This document shows, piece by piece, positions 1 to 7,524 of a stretch of 13,618 nucleotides of DNA. The position numbers and the translations under genes are program-made. The notes under the pieces are model-generated. The model ran no database searches. It worked only from the letters and a program-made list of their open reading frames with translations, and had not been told where the DNA came from. How positions within the stretch are numbered: position 1 is the stretch's first letter; each line of letters starts with the position of its first letter. The stretch spans positions 1 to 13,618 of the forward strand of contig JAFGRZ010000198.1 of the NCBI GenBank assembly GCA_016934895.1, written 5' to 3'. This stretch comes from Candidatus Aminicenantota bacterium (GTDB lineage Bacteria; Acidobacteriota; Aminicenantia; Aminicenantales; UBA8522).

Positions 1-212
1 TCATGGAGGAGTTCCTGGAGAGCACCAAAGATCCGTACTACGACGGCGAAGTCGATTACGGCGACCGGGCCGAGCACTGCTGGAACGGCGATCACACCCG
101 GCCGAACGCCATTTCGCGGCTGCGCTACCATCAGATGCACATTCCCAAGATCATGGAGCGCATCAAGAAGTCGGCGCCTGCGGGAGCGGACCTGAAGAGC
201 TGGAGGTATTGA
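1..212 (+). CDS. C-terminal fragment of an unidentified protein
   Basis: This reading frame enters from outside the window (the first two bases complete a codon) and stops with TGA at 210-212. About 70 residues are visible. The ATG at 3-5 has no room for a visible ribosome site and is more likely an internal Met than a start. The fragment is rich in charged and aromatic residues ([18 protein letters not shown] near its start) and ends in a basic helix-like stretch (MERIKK) and SWRY. It has no signal peptide or membrane segment. I do not recognise the family. The stop lies 5 bases before the alkyltransferase ATG, so the two are probably co-transcribed. The reading frame is likely real because it reaches the edge without a stop and is tightly coupled to the next gene. 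Confidence 0.6.
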   Translation, partial: MEEFLESTKDPYYDGEVDYGDRAEHCWNGDHTRPNAISRLRYHQMHIPKIMERIKKSAPAGADLKSWRY

Positions 213-217
213 AGGTC

Positions 218-682
218 ATGGCTCCGCAGCGCGCATCTTATCGCTCCCCGATCGGGATGATCGAAATTGTAGGAACGGAACGCGGTCTCAGCGAAGTCCG
301 GTTCACCGGCCGGACATCCGGTCGGACGGTCCGGACTCCGGCCCTCTTAAGAGAGGCCGTTTCGCAGATCGACGAATATTTCCGAGGCCGCCGGAAAGGC
401 TTTCGGCTGAAGCTTGATCTTGAGGGAACGGACTTTCAAAAGAAGGTCTGGAAGCATCTGCTCAGGATTCCCTGTGGGCGGACGGCATCGTATGGAGAGG
501 TGGCCGCCGCGATGGGAAAGCCCGGCGCGGCCCGGGCCGTCGGGCAGGCGAACCACCGCAATCCCATCGCCGTCATTGTCCCCTGTCACCGGGTCATCGG
601 CGCCGGCGGCCGGATGGTCGGTTATGGGGGAGGCCTCTGGAGGAAGGAGTGGCTTCTCAACCATGAACGGAGGCGGCCCTAG
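218..682 (+). CDS. ogt: Methylated-DNA--[protein]-cysteine S-methyltransferase (Ogt/MGMT family)
   Basis: DNA repair protein that transfers the alkyl group from O6-alkylguanine (and O4-alkylthymine) to its own cysteine in a one-use reaction in the cytoplasm. The active-site motif PCHRVIG is present, with the acceptor Cys at residue 123. The winged-helix DNA-binding part precedes it ([12 protein letters not shown], then [13 protein letters not shown]), with Arg106 where the family's base-flipping 'arginine finger' lies. The C-terminal [13 protein letters not shown] is typical. At 154 residues it is the short single-domain form with no Ada-type N-terminal zinc domain. A TTG at 209 could add three residues, but GGAGG at 202-206 sits only 2 bases from it and 11 from the ATG at 218, so I chose 218. 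It follows the upstream fragment by 5 bases and is probably in one operon with the lipoprotein and ATP-grasp genes. Confidence 0.95.
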   Translation: MAPQRASYRSPIGMIEIVGTERGLSEVRFTGRTSGRTVRTPALLREAVSQIDEYFRGRRKGFRLKLDLEGTDFQKKVWKHLLRIPCGRTASYGEVAAAMGKPGAARAVGQANHRNPIAVIVPCHRVIGAGGRMVGYGGGLWRKEWLLNHERRRP

Positions 683-706
683 GACCTTGAAAAGGAGGGG
701 AAACCC

Positions 707-1228
707 ATGATTCCGAAATACCGGTGGCTGGCGGCGGTCGTCCTCCTCTTCGGATCGATATCATCGTGTTCAAGGCCGGAGACGCAAGGTGGCGTCCTGG
801 CAAAATTCGGTTGTGACAGCCGGGAAGGCGTCATCCAGCAGGTGGGAGTCACCGTGGACAACCGGATCAAAAAAGAAGGAGAAGGGTCCCTGAGGTTTGC
901 GGTCGGAGAGCCCGCCGTTCTCCGGTTGTTCGAAACCGGCGATATCGATATCGAAAACGCCGTCCTTGTCTATCAGGCCAACCTGAGAACCGAAGATGTC
1001 CAAGGCCGCGTCTATCTTGAGATGTGGTGCCATTTCGAGGGCAAAGGCGAATTCTTCTCCCGCGGGATCGACAGGACCGTGAGCGGAACGGTGAAATGGA
1101 CCCAGCTGGAAATACCGTTTGCCCTGAAAAGCGGGGAGAATCCGGACAATGTGAAGTTGAACCTCGTCTGCGAAGGAAGCGGCACCGTCTGGGTGGATGA
1201 TATCCGGATGGTCAAAAGAGCCGGATGA
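707..1228 (+). CDS. Small lipoprotein with carbohydrate-binding-like beta-sandwich
   Basis: The 173-residue product starts with a lipoprotein signal: basic K4/R6, a hydrophobic stretch at 8-17 and the lipobox ISSC, with the lipidated Cys at residue 21. The mature part is mostly alternating beta-type sequence. It begins near 'GSLRFAVGEPAVLRL' and ends with 'GTVWVDDIRMV', the kind of closing strand seen in galactose-binding-like and CBM4/9-like jelly-roll domains, so a ligand-binding beta-sandwich is a reasonable inference. No catalytic motif is visible. A strong ribosome site AAAGGAGGGG (691-700) sits 6 bases before the ATG. The gene follows ogt by 24 bases. Its TGA is in the same frame as the next gene and no further stop lies between them. 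It is probably anchored in the inner or outer membrane facing the periplasm or outside. The function is unknown. Confidence 0.8.
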   Translation: MIPKYRWLAAVVLLFGSISSCSRPETQGGVLAKFGCDSREGVIQQVGVTVDNRIKKEGEGSLRFAVGEPAVLRLFETGDIDIENAVLVYQANLRTEDVQGRVYLEMWCHFEGKGEFFSRGIDRTVSGTVKWTQLEIPFALKSGENPDNVKLNLVCEGSGTVWVDDIRMVKRAG

Positions 1229-1282
1229 GGAGACCCTGATCCTGAAATCGAGATCGTTGATCCCGATCGTGGCGAGAGGCCG

Positions 1283-2257
1283 TTGTCCCGTTTTTTCGGC
1301 TGGGCCGGGCGTTCCACGCATCCGGACGAAATCCCGCCGGCCGTCATGAGTCGCATTCACGATCTCTGCCTCGCCTGGAACTGGGAATATGACGCCGATT
1401 TCGTCAAGCTTCTGGGGGAAGCTTGTTCATCCCGCGGCCTCGACCTCTGGGAGGCCACGCCGGAAACGCTTTGCCATGTTCTCGAGGATCTCCACCAGGG
1501 AACCGCATCGTTCAAGGTGTTATTGGATAGAGCGTCGGATGCGGATCCCCGCTTCCTGTCCCTTGTGAAATGGGCCGAAGCCAACGCCGTCCGCCAGATC
1601 AATCCGCACGCCAAGGCTGTCCATGCGATCAACAAAGCCTCGATGCATCTGGAATTCATCACGGCCGGAATCCAGACACCCCATACGATCATTCTGCCGC
1701 CCTATAACGAATGCCCCCAGATCGTTGCTCCTGATACCGGACCTCTCGGCGACCGCTTTGTCGTCAAGCCCGCCCACGGAGGGGGAGGAGAGGGCGTCGT
1801 TTTTGAGGTCTCGTCCATCGAGCAGGTTTTGACGGCCCGGCGGGCGTTCTCCGGTGACCATTATCTGCTTCAGGCGCGGATAACGCCGGCCGAATGGGCC
1901 GGCCGGAGGGCTTGGTTTCGGGTCATTTATTGCGATGGAAAGGTTTACCGCTTCTGGTGGGATATCACGAGGCCCGTCTATCGCCAAATCTCGGAGGAAG
2001 AGGACCGGGAATTCGGTCTCGCGCCGCTCACCCAGATTATGCTCACCATTGCCGGGATCTGCGGCTTGGACCTTTTTTCGACCGAAATCGCCCTGACCGC
2101 GGCCGGCGTTTTCGTGGTCGTGGATTACGTCAACAATCCGATCGACCTGCGTCTTCGGTCCGCGGCCGCCGACGGCGTGCCCGACGAGACCGTCCGGGAT
2201 ATCGCGGGAAGGCTGGCCGACCTCGTCCTCCGGAATGTCGACGGGGCTTCCCCCTAA
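1283..2257 (+). CDS. ATP-grasp superfamily protein, substrate unknown
   Basis: A 324-residue soluble protein with an ATP-grasp layout. A pre-ATP segment runs 'HAINKASMHLEFITAGIQTP' (about 115-133). The ATP-binding Lys is in FVVKPAHGGGGEGV (159-172, K162 plus the glycine-rich loop). The metal-binding end has Glu268 and 'VVDYVNNP' (279-286, D281, N284/N285). ATP-grasp enzymes usually activate a carboxylate as acyl-phosphate and join it to an amine or thiol. Nothing here reveals the substrate. The start is uncertain: the only early in-frame start is TTG at 1283, with GAGAGG 3 bases upstream. An ATG at 1346 would remove 21 residues, including the FFGWAG segment. No stop separates the upstream lipoprotein's TGA from this TTG (18 codons). 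It ends the + strand block, 54 bases from the convergent - strand operon. Confidence 0.8.
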   Translation: MSRFFGWAGRSTHPDEIPPAVMSRIHDLCLAWNWEYDADFVKLLGEACSSRGLDLWEATPETLCHVLEDLHQGTASFKVLLDRASDADPRFLSLVKWAEANAVRQINPHAKAVHAINKASMHLEFITAGIQTPHTIILPPYNECPQIVAPDTGPLGDRFVVKPAHGGGGEGVVFEVSSIEQVLTARRAFSGDHYLLQARITPAEWAGRRAWFRVIYCDGKVYRFWWDITRPVYRQISEEEDREFGLAPLTQIMLTIAGICGLDLFSTEIALTAAGVFVVVDYVNNPIDLRLRSAAADGVPDETVRDIAGRLADLVLRNVDGASP

Positions 2258-2311
2258 TTTGGCCGGATTCTTATTGCTGAGTGAAGCCTTGGTCAGGAAA
2301 GGAACGCGGGC

Positions 2312-3364
2312 TTAGCCGGAGGGGAGAAGGCTCCGGCTGAACGCCATCAGGCCGTCGACGATGTCCTGATGGCTCAGAGCCGTCCCGTCCTGAGGCGAGT
2401 TGATGATCCGATAGTTGAAGAAAGGGCAGTTTCCTTCGTACCAGCGATGACTGAGTTTTTGGCCCGCCGCCAGCCGGGTCTCTTCCTCTTTTTGGTTGAG
2501 CCATTCCCCGAGACCACGGAGATAAACCCCTCTGGCCGGATCGACGCCGAGGATGTATCTCTGGCCGCCGAAGATCGTGAGCAACAGCGAGAATCCTTTC
2601 CCCAGTGAAGAATGACTCAGATCTCGACGGGCCCATTCCTTAAGCAAAAAACTTGTGGGGTTGCGGACGATGAGGCCGTCGACGCGACGGCCGCCGGTCC
2701 CGGTTTCGAGGGGGAGGTTCAAGATGACTTTCTCCGACCGCTCCAGGTCATCAAGATAATGGAAGTGGTCATTCTCCACTTTGCGGGAGGCCCGCTGGTA
2801 ACGGTCGATTCCGGAGAAAAGGAGGCGATTCTCTTCGATCTCGTAGCCTTCCTCGGACTTGGTGTTAAGGAAGCCCATGAACTTGAGCCCCTCGCTTGTC
2901 CTCATTCGATTGATTTCCTCTTCTCCCTTCCCGGCGCCCGAGAAGAGCGCCCGGAGGATGGCGTAGGGAGTCGCCGACAGTTCGACTTCTGCGGGAAGGG
3001 TTGCGGAATCGACCAGGCGGGTATAGCGGGCGATCCGGCGCATCGCGGGGTCGACCGCGCCTTTTTCCAGGAGCCTCAACGTCAGGAAGATCGAGGCCAG
3101 GGAATCGAAATCGGGCAACCGGTGAGTGATGATTCGGAGCGGAGGAAGCCGGTCATCCGGCCGCGCCGAAACGTAGGCACTGAGATGGTTGATCACGAGG
3201 TCGGGATATTTGACGATGAGAGAGGCCGTGCACTCGGGCTCGGCGTCCGGGTGATGATGGTCGACGACACCCGGAACCGTTCTCATGCCCACGTCCAGAG
3301 CGATCGTTTCGGGCCGGGGATCTAAACGCTCTCCGTAGGGAACGAACTCATAGATGATCTCCAT
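2312..3364 (-). CDS. DHH-family phosphoesterase-like protein with permuted motif order
   Basis: A 350-residue soluble protein. It carries a DHH signature near the N-terminus (GVVDHHHPD, D35-H36-H37) preceded by a single Asp in 'IALDVG' (D24). Further on, THRLPDFDSLAS (80-91, D85 and D87) closely resembles motif I of DHH enzymes such as family II pyrophosphatases (H-x-x-P-D-x-D-S). A later Asp lies in 'YTRLVDS' (D119). DHH enzymes use these residues to hold two metal ions and hydrolyse phosphoester or phosphoanhydride bonds. Here motif I follows the DHH motif rather than preceding it. The C-terminal half (about 200-350) is unassigned; it contains 'GGRRVDGLIVRNP' and 'FGGQRYILGVDP', which might form the substrate-binding domain. 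The ATG lies 2 bases after the mutY stop, so translation is probably coupled. The substrate cannot be read from sequence: nucleic acid, dinucleotide or pyrophosphate are all possible. Confidence 0.75.
   Translation of the reverse strand: MEIIYEFVPYGERLDPRPETIALDVGMRTVPGVVDHHHPDAEPECTASLIVKYPDLVINHLSAYVSARPDDRLPPLRIITHRLPDFDSLASIFLTLRLLEKGAVDPAMRRIARYTRLVDSATLPAEVELSATPYAILRALFSGAGKGEEEINRMRTSEGLKFMGFLNTKSEEGYEIEENRLLFSGIDRYQRASRKVENDHFHYLDDLERSEKVILNLPLETGTGGRRVDGLIVRNPTSFLLKEWARRDLSHSSLGKGFSLLLTIFGGQRYILGVDPARGVYLRGLGEWLNQKEEETRLAAGQKLSHRWYEGNCPFFNYRIINSPQDGTALSHQDIVDGLMAFSRSLLPSG
2314..2338. repeat. Perfect 8-bp inverted repeat at the 3' end of the DHH-like gene
   Basis: AGCCGGAG at 2314-2321 and CTCCGGCT at 2331-2338 are exact complements around a 9-base loop. 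They cover the last codons and the final base of the stop of the - strand gene. No T-run follows on either strand, so it is not a standard intrinsic terminator. It could be a 3'-end stabilising hairpin for the long operon or simply coding sequence. The convergent 54-base gap beside it (2258-2311) shows no terminator I can recognise. Confidence 0.4.
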
Positions 3365-3366
3365 GG

Positions 3367-4467
3367 CTATGGACCGACTGAAACGCGTTTTTGTTTCTCG
3401 GAGTCCCGATCTTCGAGAAATCGGACGATTTGGGCGCTGCCCGATGGGAACGGGTAGCGTTTAAGGGCCCGGAGGCCCACCCAGCGCCGGTTCGGGCTCC
3501 TCGGCAGGGGAGAGCGGTCCAGTTCGCACTCGAAGACGAAAAGCTCGACCTGGAAACGCGTGTAGGCATGCCGGAGCTTGAGGAGCAACCTCTCTCGCCG
3601 CACCTCGACGCCCAGTTCCTCCTTGATCTCACGGCGGAGAGCTTCACGGAGGGTTTCTCCTTTTTCCCTTTTTCCGCCCGGAAATTCCCATAGTCCGGCC
3701 AGAAGGCCCTGCGCAGGTCTTTGTTGAATCAGGTATTTTCCTTGATCGCTGATGATGCCGACCACGGTTTCGATCTGTTGAAAGGACCTGCTTTTGGGGG
3801 CCGGGATGACCTCCTGTTCGCCGCTTTGATAGGCCCGACAGAAGGACTGCACCGGGCAAAGAAGACAGCCCGGGTTTTTGGGCCGGCAGATGAGCGCTCC
3901 GAGTTCCATCAATGCCTGGTTGAAATCGGCTCCGTTTTCAACGGGAAAAATGCCCCGGATCCGGGCGAGAAGGACGGCGTCCGCGCGCGCATTCGCCTTC
4001 CCCTGGAACCCATAGAGCCTCATCCCCACGCGTCTGACGTTGGCATCCAGAACGGGATAGGGTTTGTCGAAGGCAAGGCTGAGAACGGCCGCGGCAATAT
4101 AGGGGCCGACGCCTGGAAGCGCGATAAACTCCTCGAATTCAGCGGGGATGGAGCCGCCGTGCTTCCGGCAAATCGTCCGGGCCGCCTGATGGAGATTTCG
4201 GGCCCGCTGATAGTAGCCCAGGCCTTCCCACGCCTTGAGAACCCGCCTGAGCGGTGCCCGGGCCAAAGCCTGGATGTCGGGAAAAAGCTCGAGCCAACGC
4301 ACGTAATAAGGAATGACGGCATTCACGGTCGTTTGCTGGAGCATAACCTCGGAGACCCAGATCTTGTAAGGATCCTTGGTTTCCCTCCAAGGAAGCCTGC
4401 GGCGATGGGTTCTATACCAACGACCGATCTTCCGAGGCAGGCTCCCGTCGGGTTCTTTTCTATCCAT
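3367..4467 (-). CDS. mutY: A/G-specific adenine glycosylase MutY with intact Nudix box
   Basis: MutY removes adenine mispaired with 8-oxoguanine in base excision repair. From the ATG at 4467 the protein is 366 residues. The catalytic domain has the conserved Glu in 'WVSEVMLQQT' (E40), the helix-hairpin-helix LPGVGPYIAAAVLS (117-130) and the catalytic Asp in 'PVLDANV' (D141). The 4Fe-4S ligands follow a C-x6-C-x2-C-x5-C pattern (C194, C201, C204, C210). The C-terminal MutT-like domain (about 232-352), which reads 8-oxoguanine, contains a complete Nudix signature (265-287: G-x5-E-x7-R-E-I-K-E-E-L-G-V). That signature is normally degenerate in E. coli MutY. Start: a longer frame opens at 4557, and Met codons at 4497 and 4467 are both possible. 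I chose 4467 because it overlaps the upstream gene by only 8 bases and leaves a normal-length N-terminus. The gene sits in the long operon, 2 bases before the DHH-like gene. Confidence 0.95.
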   Translation of the reverse strand: MDRKEPDGSLPRKIGRWYRTHRRRLPWRETKDPYKIWVSEVMLQQTTVNAVIPYYVRWLELFPDIQALARAPLRRVLKAWEGLGYYQRARNLHQAARTICRKHGGSIPAEFEEFIALPGVGPYIAAAVLSLAFDKPYPVLDANVRRVGMRLYGFQGKANARADAVLLARIRGIFPVENGADFNQALMELGALICRPKNPGCLLCPVQSFCRAYQSGEQEVIPAPKSRSFQQIETVVGIISDQGKYLIQQRPAQGLLAGLWEFPGGKREKGETLREALRREIKEELGVEVRRERLLLKLRHAYTRFQVELFVFECELDRSPLPRSPNRRWVGLRALKRYPFPSGSAQIVRFLEDRDSEKQKRVSVGP

Positions 4468-5896
4468 CAGCTCCGCGCGGTTGGGCAGCCGGTTCATCCC
4501 CTTTCGGAGCCTCCCCGGGCTTGTCGGGCTCTGCCCCTGCTTTTTCAGGTGGAACAAGCCGCCAGTCTTCGGCTGTTGCGGGAAGCCCGTCCAGAAATGC
4601 CGCGTCCACCCGGAAGAGGGAGTTGAGGGCCGGGTTCTTGACTACGACCTGCTGGCCGTCCTTTTCCCGGGCGCCGACCAGGACCGTGTGTTCCTTTTCC
4701 ATCTCGTCATCCTTGACCCAGATAGCGACTTCAGCTTGAGGCTCGGCGAGACCGTAGGCCTTCAAATCGGCGGGCGAATCGATGAACTCAACGGCTTCCA
4801 GACTTTCCACTCTCCTGATGAAATCTTCTACTTTGGAACGGTCCGCTTCCTCTTTATCGTCGTCCCCGAAATGCCATTTCCCTTCCGCCCCCTTGACGAC
4901 GGAGAGCTTGAACTCACCCCGCTTGATCTCCACCCGGGAGGCCTCCCAGCTGTTGAAGAGGACGACCTGTTTTTCCCTTATGTCCTCGACTTTCTTCTCG
5001 ATATCGGTGAGAATCCGTTCCTCGACGCTGACGATCTTGCTGGAGAGAGAGGTCGTCGCATAGACCGCATCGTCCTGCTTGTCCAGGGAAAAGACGATCT
5101 CCTGGTTGGCCGCCGGGAGATTGAGGGAAACAGAGAAATCGGGATCCTTGAGGCCGAAATTGGCGAGGTCCGCGTCTTGCTTTTCTTCTGCGACGAACTC
5201 CTTCGCCCGGAGGCCCGAGAGCGCCCGAAGCAGGTCCTCGAGCCGGCTTTCCTTGGCCAGAGCCTTGACCGGACTCTCCAGGTACCATTGCCCTTCTTTC
5301 CTCAATGCCTTCCAGGCAATCTCCTTAGCCTTAAGCTTCACGGCGGCGACGTCGTCGGAATCGAACTTGAAAATGTCTTTTTGGCGGAAATCGAAGACTT
5401 TTTTATCCAGACCGCTCTTCAGGCCGCTGGAGAGAAGCACGATCCTGGGATCGTCTTCCCGCTTGGCAAAGAGGGAGTTATCGAGGGGATTCTCCATGCC
5501 GATAAGAATTCTGACCGGCCACTCTTTGCCCTTGGGCCAGAGGGCGACTTCTTTCCTGGGGATCTCATATTTGGACGGGTCGCCGTCGCTTTCGACCAAG
5601 CGGTCGAACTTGAGAATTGAAAAATCGTCGACCATGCGGTTGACCTCATACGAATCGGCGGCGGCTTCGAGCGGCTCCGTGATCCGCCAATCCCCCTTGT
5701 CGTCCCTGGCAAAGGCGATGGTCTCGTCTTCTTTTTTCAGGGTGACCTTTTCGATATCGTTCGCGGCCAGATCGACGAGCGTTTTCTCGTTTTCTTTTTC
5801 CTCTTGGCGGGCCTTGCTTTTCGAATCGAATAAAAGCATAGCCGACAGCAAGACAAGAAAGGCCAAAAGAAGGATCAGGGTGGTCTTGGGTTTCAT
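4460..5896 (-). CDS. Membrane-anchored DUF4340 protein with three tandem modules
   Basis: A 478-residue protein with an N-terminal signal anchor (hydrophobic 6-23) followed by a charged, mostly extracytoplasmic region. It matches the DUF4340 type that commonly accompanies GldG-like ABC auxiliary genes. Three copies of one module can be aligned by eye. Each begins with a 'V-x-L/I-K' strand, then a key Trp (W70, W204, W341), and about 40 residues later a 'Y/F-G-L-x-x-P'-like turn (YEIP 110-113, FGLKDP 247-252, YGLAEP 381-386). The C-terminus (447-478) is a Pro/Gly/Ala/Glu-rich tail. The ATG overlaps the GldG-like stop as ATGA, with GGAG 9 bases upstream, so the two are translationally coupled. 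The role is unknown; by context it is an extracytoplasmic partner of the ABC complex. Confidence 0.85.
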   Translation of the reverse strand: MKPKTTLILLLAFLVLLSAMLLFDSKSKARQEEKENEKTLVDLAANDIEKVTLKKEDETIAFARDDKGDWRITEPLEAAADSYEVNRMVDDFSILKFDRLVESDGDPSKYEIPRKEVALWPKGKEWPVRILIGMENPLDNSLFAKREDDPRIVLLSSGLKSGLDKKVFDFRQKDIFKFDSDDVAAVKLKAKEIAWKALRKEGQWYLESPVKALAKESRLEDLLRALSGLRAKEFVAEEKQDADLANFGLKDPDFSVSLNLPAANQEIVFSLDKQDDAVYATTSLSSKIVSVEERILTDIEKKVEDIREKQVVLFNSWEASRVEIKRGEFKLSVVKGAEGKWHFGDDDKEEADRSKVEDFIRRVESLEAVEFIDSPADLKAYGLAEPQAEVAIWVKDDEMEKEHTVLVGAREKDGQQVVVKNPALNSLFRVDAAFLDGLPATAEDWRLVPPEKAGAEPDKPGEAPKGDEPAAQPRGADG

Positions 5897-7521
5897 AGAG
5901 ATCTTCTCCTCAGCCAGACTGAAATCCCCAGGACGAGGACAAGGAGGGGAAGGATAATGACGGAGACGAAGAAGATCATCCGGCCCTGGGAAGGCGTGAA
6001 TTGGACGGTCCGGGGGGAGGATGTCCTCGGCTGAATGGAGATCAGGTCCGACTCCTCGGTCAGCCAGTTGACTGTATTCAGGAAGAAGTTGCCGTTTCCG
6101 GAGAGGTTGTAATAGCGGTTGCTGGCAAAATCGGAGTCGCCGAAGGCGGCCAGACGTCCTTCCTTCTTTGTATCGACGGCCGGCGTTTCCTCCGCTTCCT
6201 TCATCTCCGGCCCCTCTTGCTCTCCCGGCGGTTCCGGCTTCTCGTCCGCCGGCCTTCCCACGGCCGTTTGCGGATCGGATTCCTCCTTCGGCTCGACGGT
6301 GGCGACGACGGCCAGCGAGAGGGGACCTTGCCCATCCTTGTCTTTATCGAAGGTCACCTGCTTCTGATCGAGCTGTCTCTCGGACCAGGAATTGGGGCTG
6401 GTCTTCCCCAGGACGGACAGGGTGATCCCTTCCGGCTTCGGCTCGGCGGCCTCGACCGAGCGGGCGTAAGGGAAAAAGGTGGCATAACGGAAGTTCCGCG
6501 TGATCTCGTGAATTTCGTATTCGGTGATGACCGGCATGAAATAATCCCCCCCAAAGAGGCGCGAGACGGTGTCCACGATGATGTCATCTTCGAGCTTCAC
6601 GCCGAAAGAAAGGAGATAGGACATCATCCCGGAAACGGTCTCCGGGTCAATCATGAAAAAAACCCGTCCGCCGCTCCTGAGGTAGCCTTCGATCGTCTCG
6701 AGCTCGTTCGGCAGGAGATCTTTCTGAGGCCCCGGGATGACGAGGAGGGAACAGTCCTGGGGGAAAGTCTCGGAGAGAGCCAGGGTCAGCTTTTTGGCCA
6801 TATATCCCAGCTTCTCGAGTTCGTCCTTGGCGAACGAGAAACCGAGATCCTCGGCCTGTTCGATGCTGTGCTCCCCGTGGCCTTCGAGGAAATAGATGGT
6901 TTTCTTACTTTCCCTGGTTACCTTGATCAGGGCGTTGGTGAGATCCTCTTCGGTCGTGGTCGTGATCCGGTTCTCGTTGGCGCCCGCCTCCAGCACGGTC
7001 GTGCCGTCCTGGGTGATGTTGTATCCCTTGACCAGACCCGGGTTCTTGTCGGGATCGATGAACTCATATTTGACTTTCTTGGAGTAGTAAACGTAGTTTT
7101 TGAATAGGTCCTCCATCTTGCCGCGGCCGTAGTTCCCATCTCTGAAAAACGCCTTGATCTGGACGTCCTGTTCGAGGTTCCTGAGCACCTGGATGGACTG
7201 GTCGGAGAGGCTGTGAACCTTGGACTCTGTGAAGTCGAAGCGGTGGTTGTGCCGCGACAGGAACGAGTTCAGGAGGACGAGGATGGCCAGGACGAGGACA
7301 ACGATGAGCACGAGGTTGGTCGAATAGAGAAACGATTTGCGTCTCAGGGTGTCTTTGAGGACGGAGATATTCAGGGCGATGTAGACCGCCAGGGCGGTGA
7401 TACCGAGGACCACAGCGGCCAGGGCGGCGGCTTTCCGGTGCGGCCAGATGCGCAGGGCGATCAAACCCAGGATGACCAAAGTCAGGCCGACAAAATTGAG
7501 ATTTTTCTTGAGGGTGTCCAT
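5893..7521 (-). CDS. GldG-like ABC transporter auxiliary (substrate-binding-like) protein
   Basis: A 542-residue membrane protein of the GldG / ABC_transp_aux type, the auxiliary subunit of an ABC system needed for gliding in Bacteroidota but of unknown function elsewhere. Three hydrophobic segments lie at the N-terminus (about 8-26, 32-51, 68-88) and one at the C-terminus (about 515-535, ending in a basic WLRRR). Between them is a large extracytoplasmic region. It includes 'FTESKVHSLSDQS' (97-109), 'FLEGHGE' (211-217), 'GGRVFFMIDP' (284-293) and the typical late motif 'GDSDFASNRYYN' (461-472). Residues 411-454 form an acidic, proline-rich linker that is probably disordered. It starts 3 bases after the permease stop with GGAG 7 bases upstream, and overlaps the DUF4340 gene by 4 bases (ATGA). 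Gliding itself cannot be inferred because no other gld genes are visible. Confidence 0.9.
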   Translation of the reverse strand: MDTLKKNLNFVGLTLVILGLIALRIWPHRKAAALAAVVLGITALAVYIALNISVLKDTLRRKSFLYSTNLVLIVVLVLAILVLLNSFLSRHNHRFDFTESKVHSLSDQSIQVLRNLEQDVQIKAFFRDGNYGRGKMEDLFKNYVYYSKKVKYEFIDPDKNPGLVKGYNITQDGTTVLEAGANENRITTTTEEDLTNALIKVTRESKKTIYFLEGHGEHSIEQAEDLGFSFAKDELEKLGYMAKKLTLALSETFPQDCSLLVIPGPQKDLLPNELETIEGYLRSGGRVFFMIDPETVSGMMSYLLSFGVKLEDDIIVDTVSRLFGGDYFMPVITEYEIHEITRNFRYATFFPYARSVEAAEPKPEGITLSVLGKTSPNSWSERQLDQKQVTFDKDKDGQGPLSLAVVATVEPKEESDPQTAVGRPADEKPEPPGEQEGPEMKEAEETPAVDTKKEGRLAAFGDSDFASNRYYNLSGNGNFFLNTVNWLTEESDLISIQPRTSSPRTVQFTPSQGRMIFFVSVIILPLLVLVLGISVWLRRRSL

Positions 7522-7524
7522 CGC

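Noticed and set aside
2258..2311. Bidirectional terminator between the convergent ATP-grasp and DHH genes
   Set aside because: I found no GC stem followed by a T-run on either strand in these 54 bases.
4376..5620. Long open frame on the + strand opposite the DUF4340 gene
   Set aside because: It lies antisense to a gene with a clear signal anchor, repeats, ribosome site and ATGA coupling. Its translation is low-complexity and shows no family motif; high-GC antisense frames commonly stay open.
6001..7107. Long + strand open frame opposite the GldG-like gene
   Set aside because: Antisense shadow of a recognisable membrane protein gene, with no ribosome site or motif of its own.
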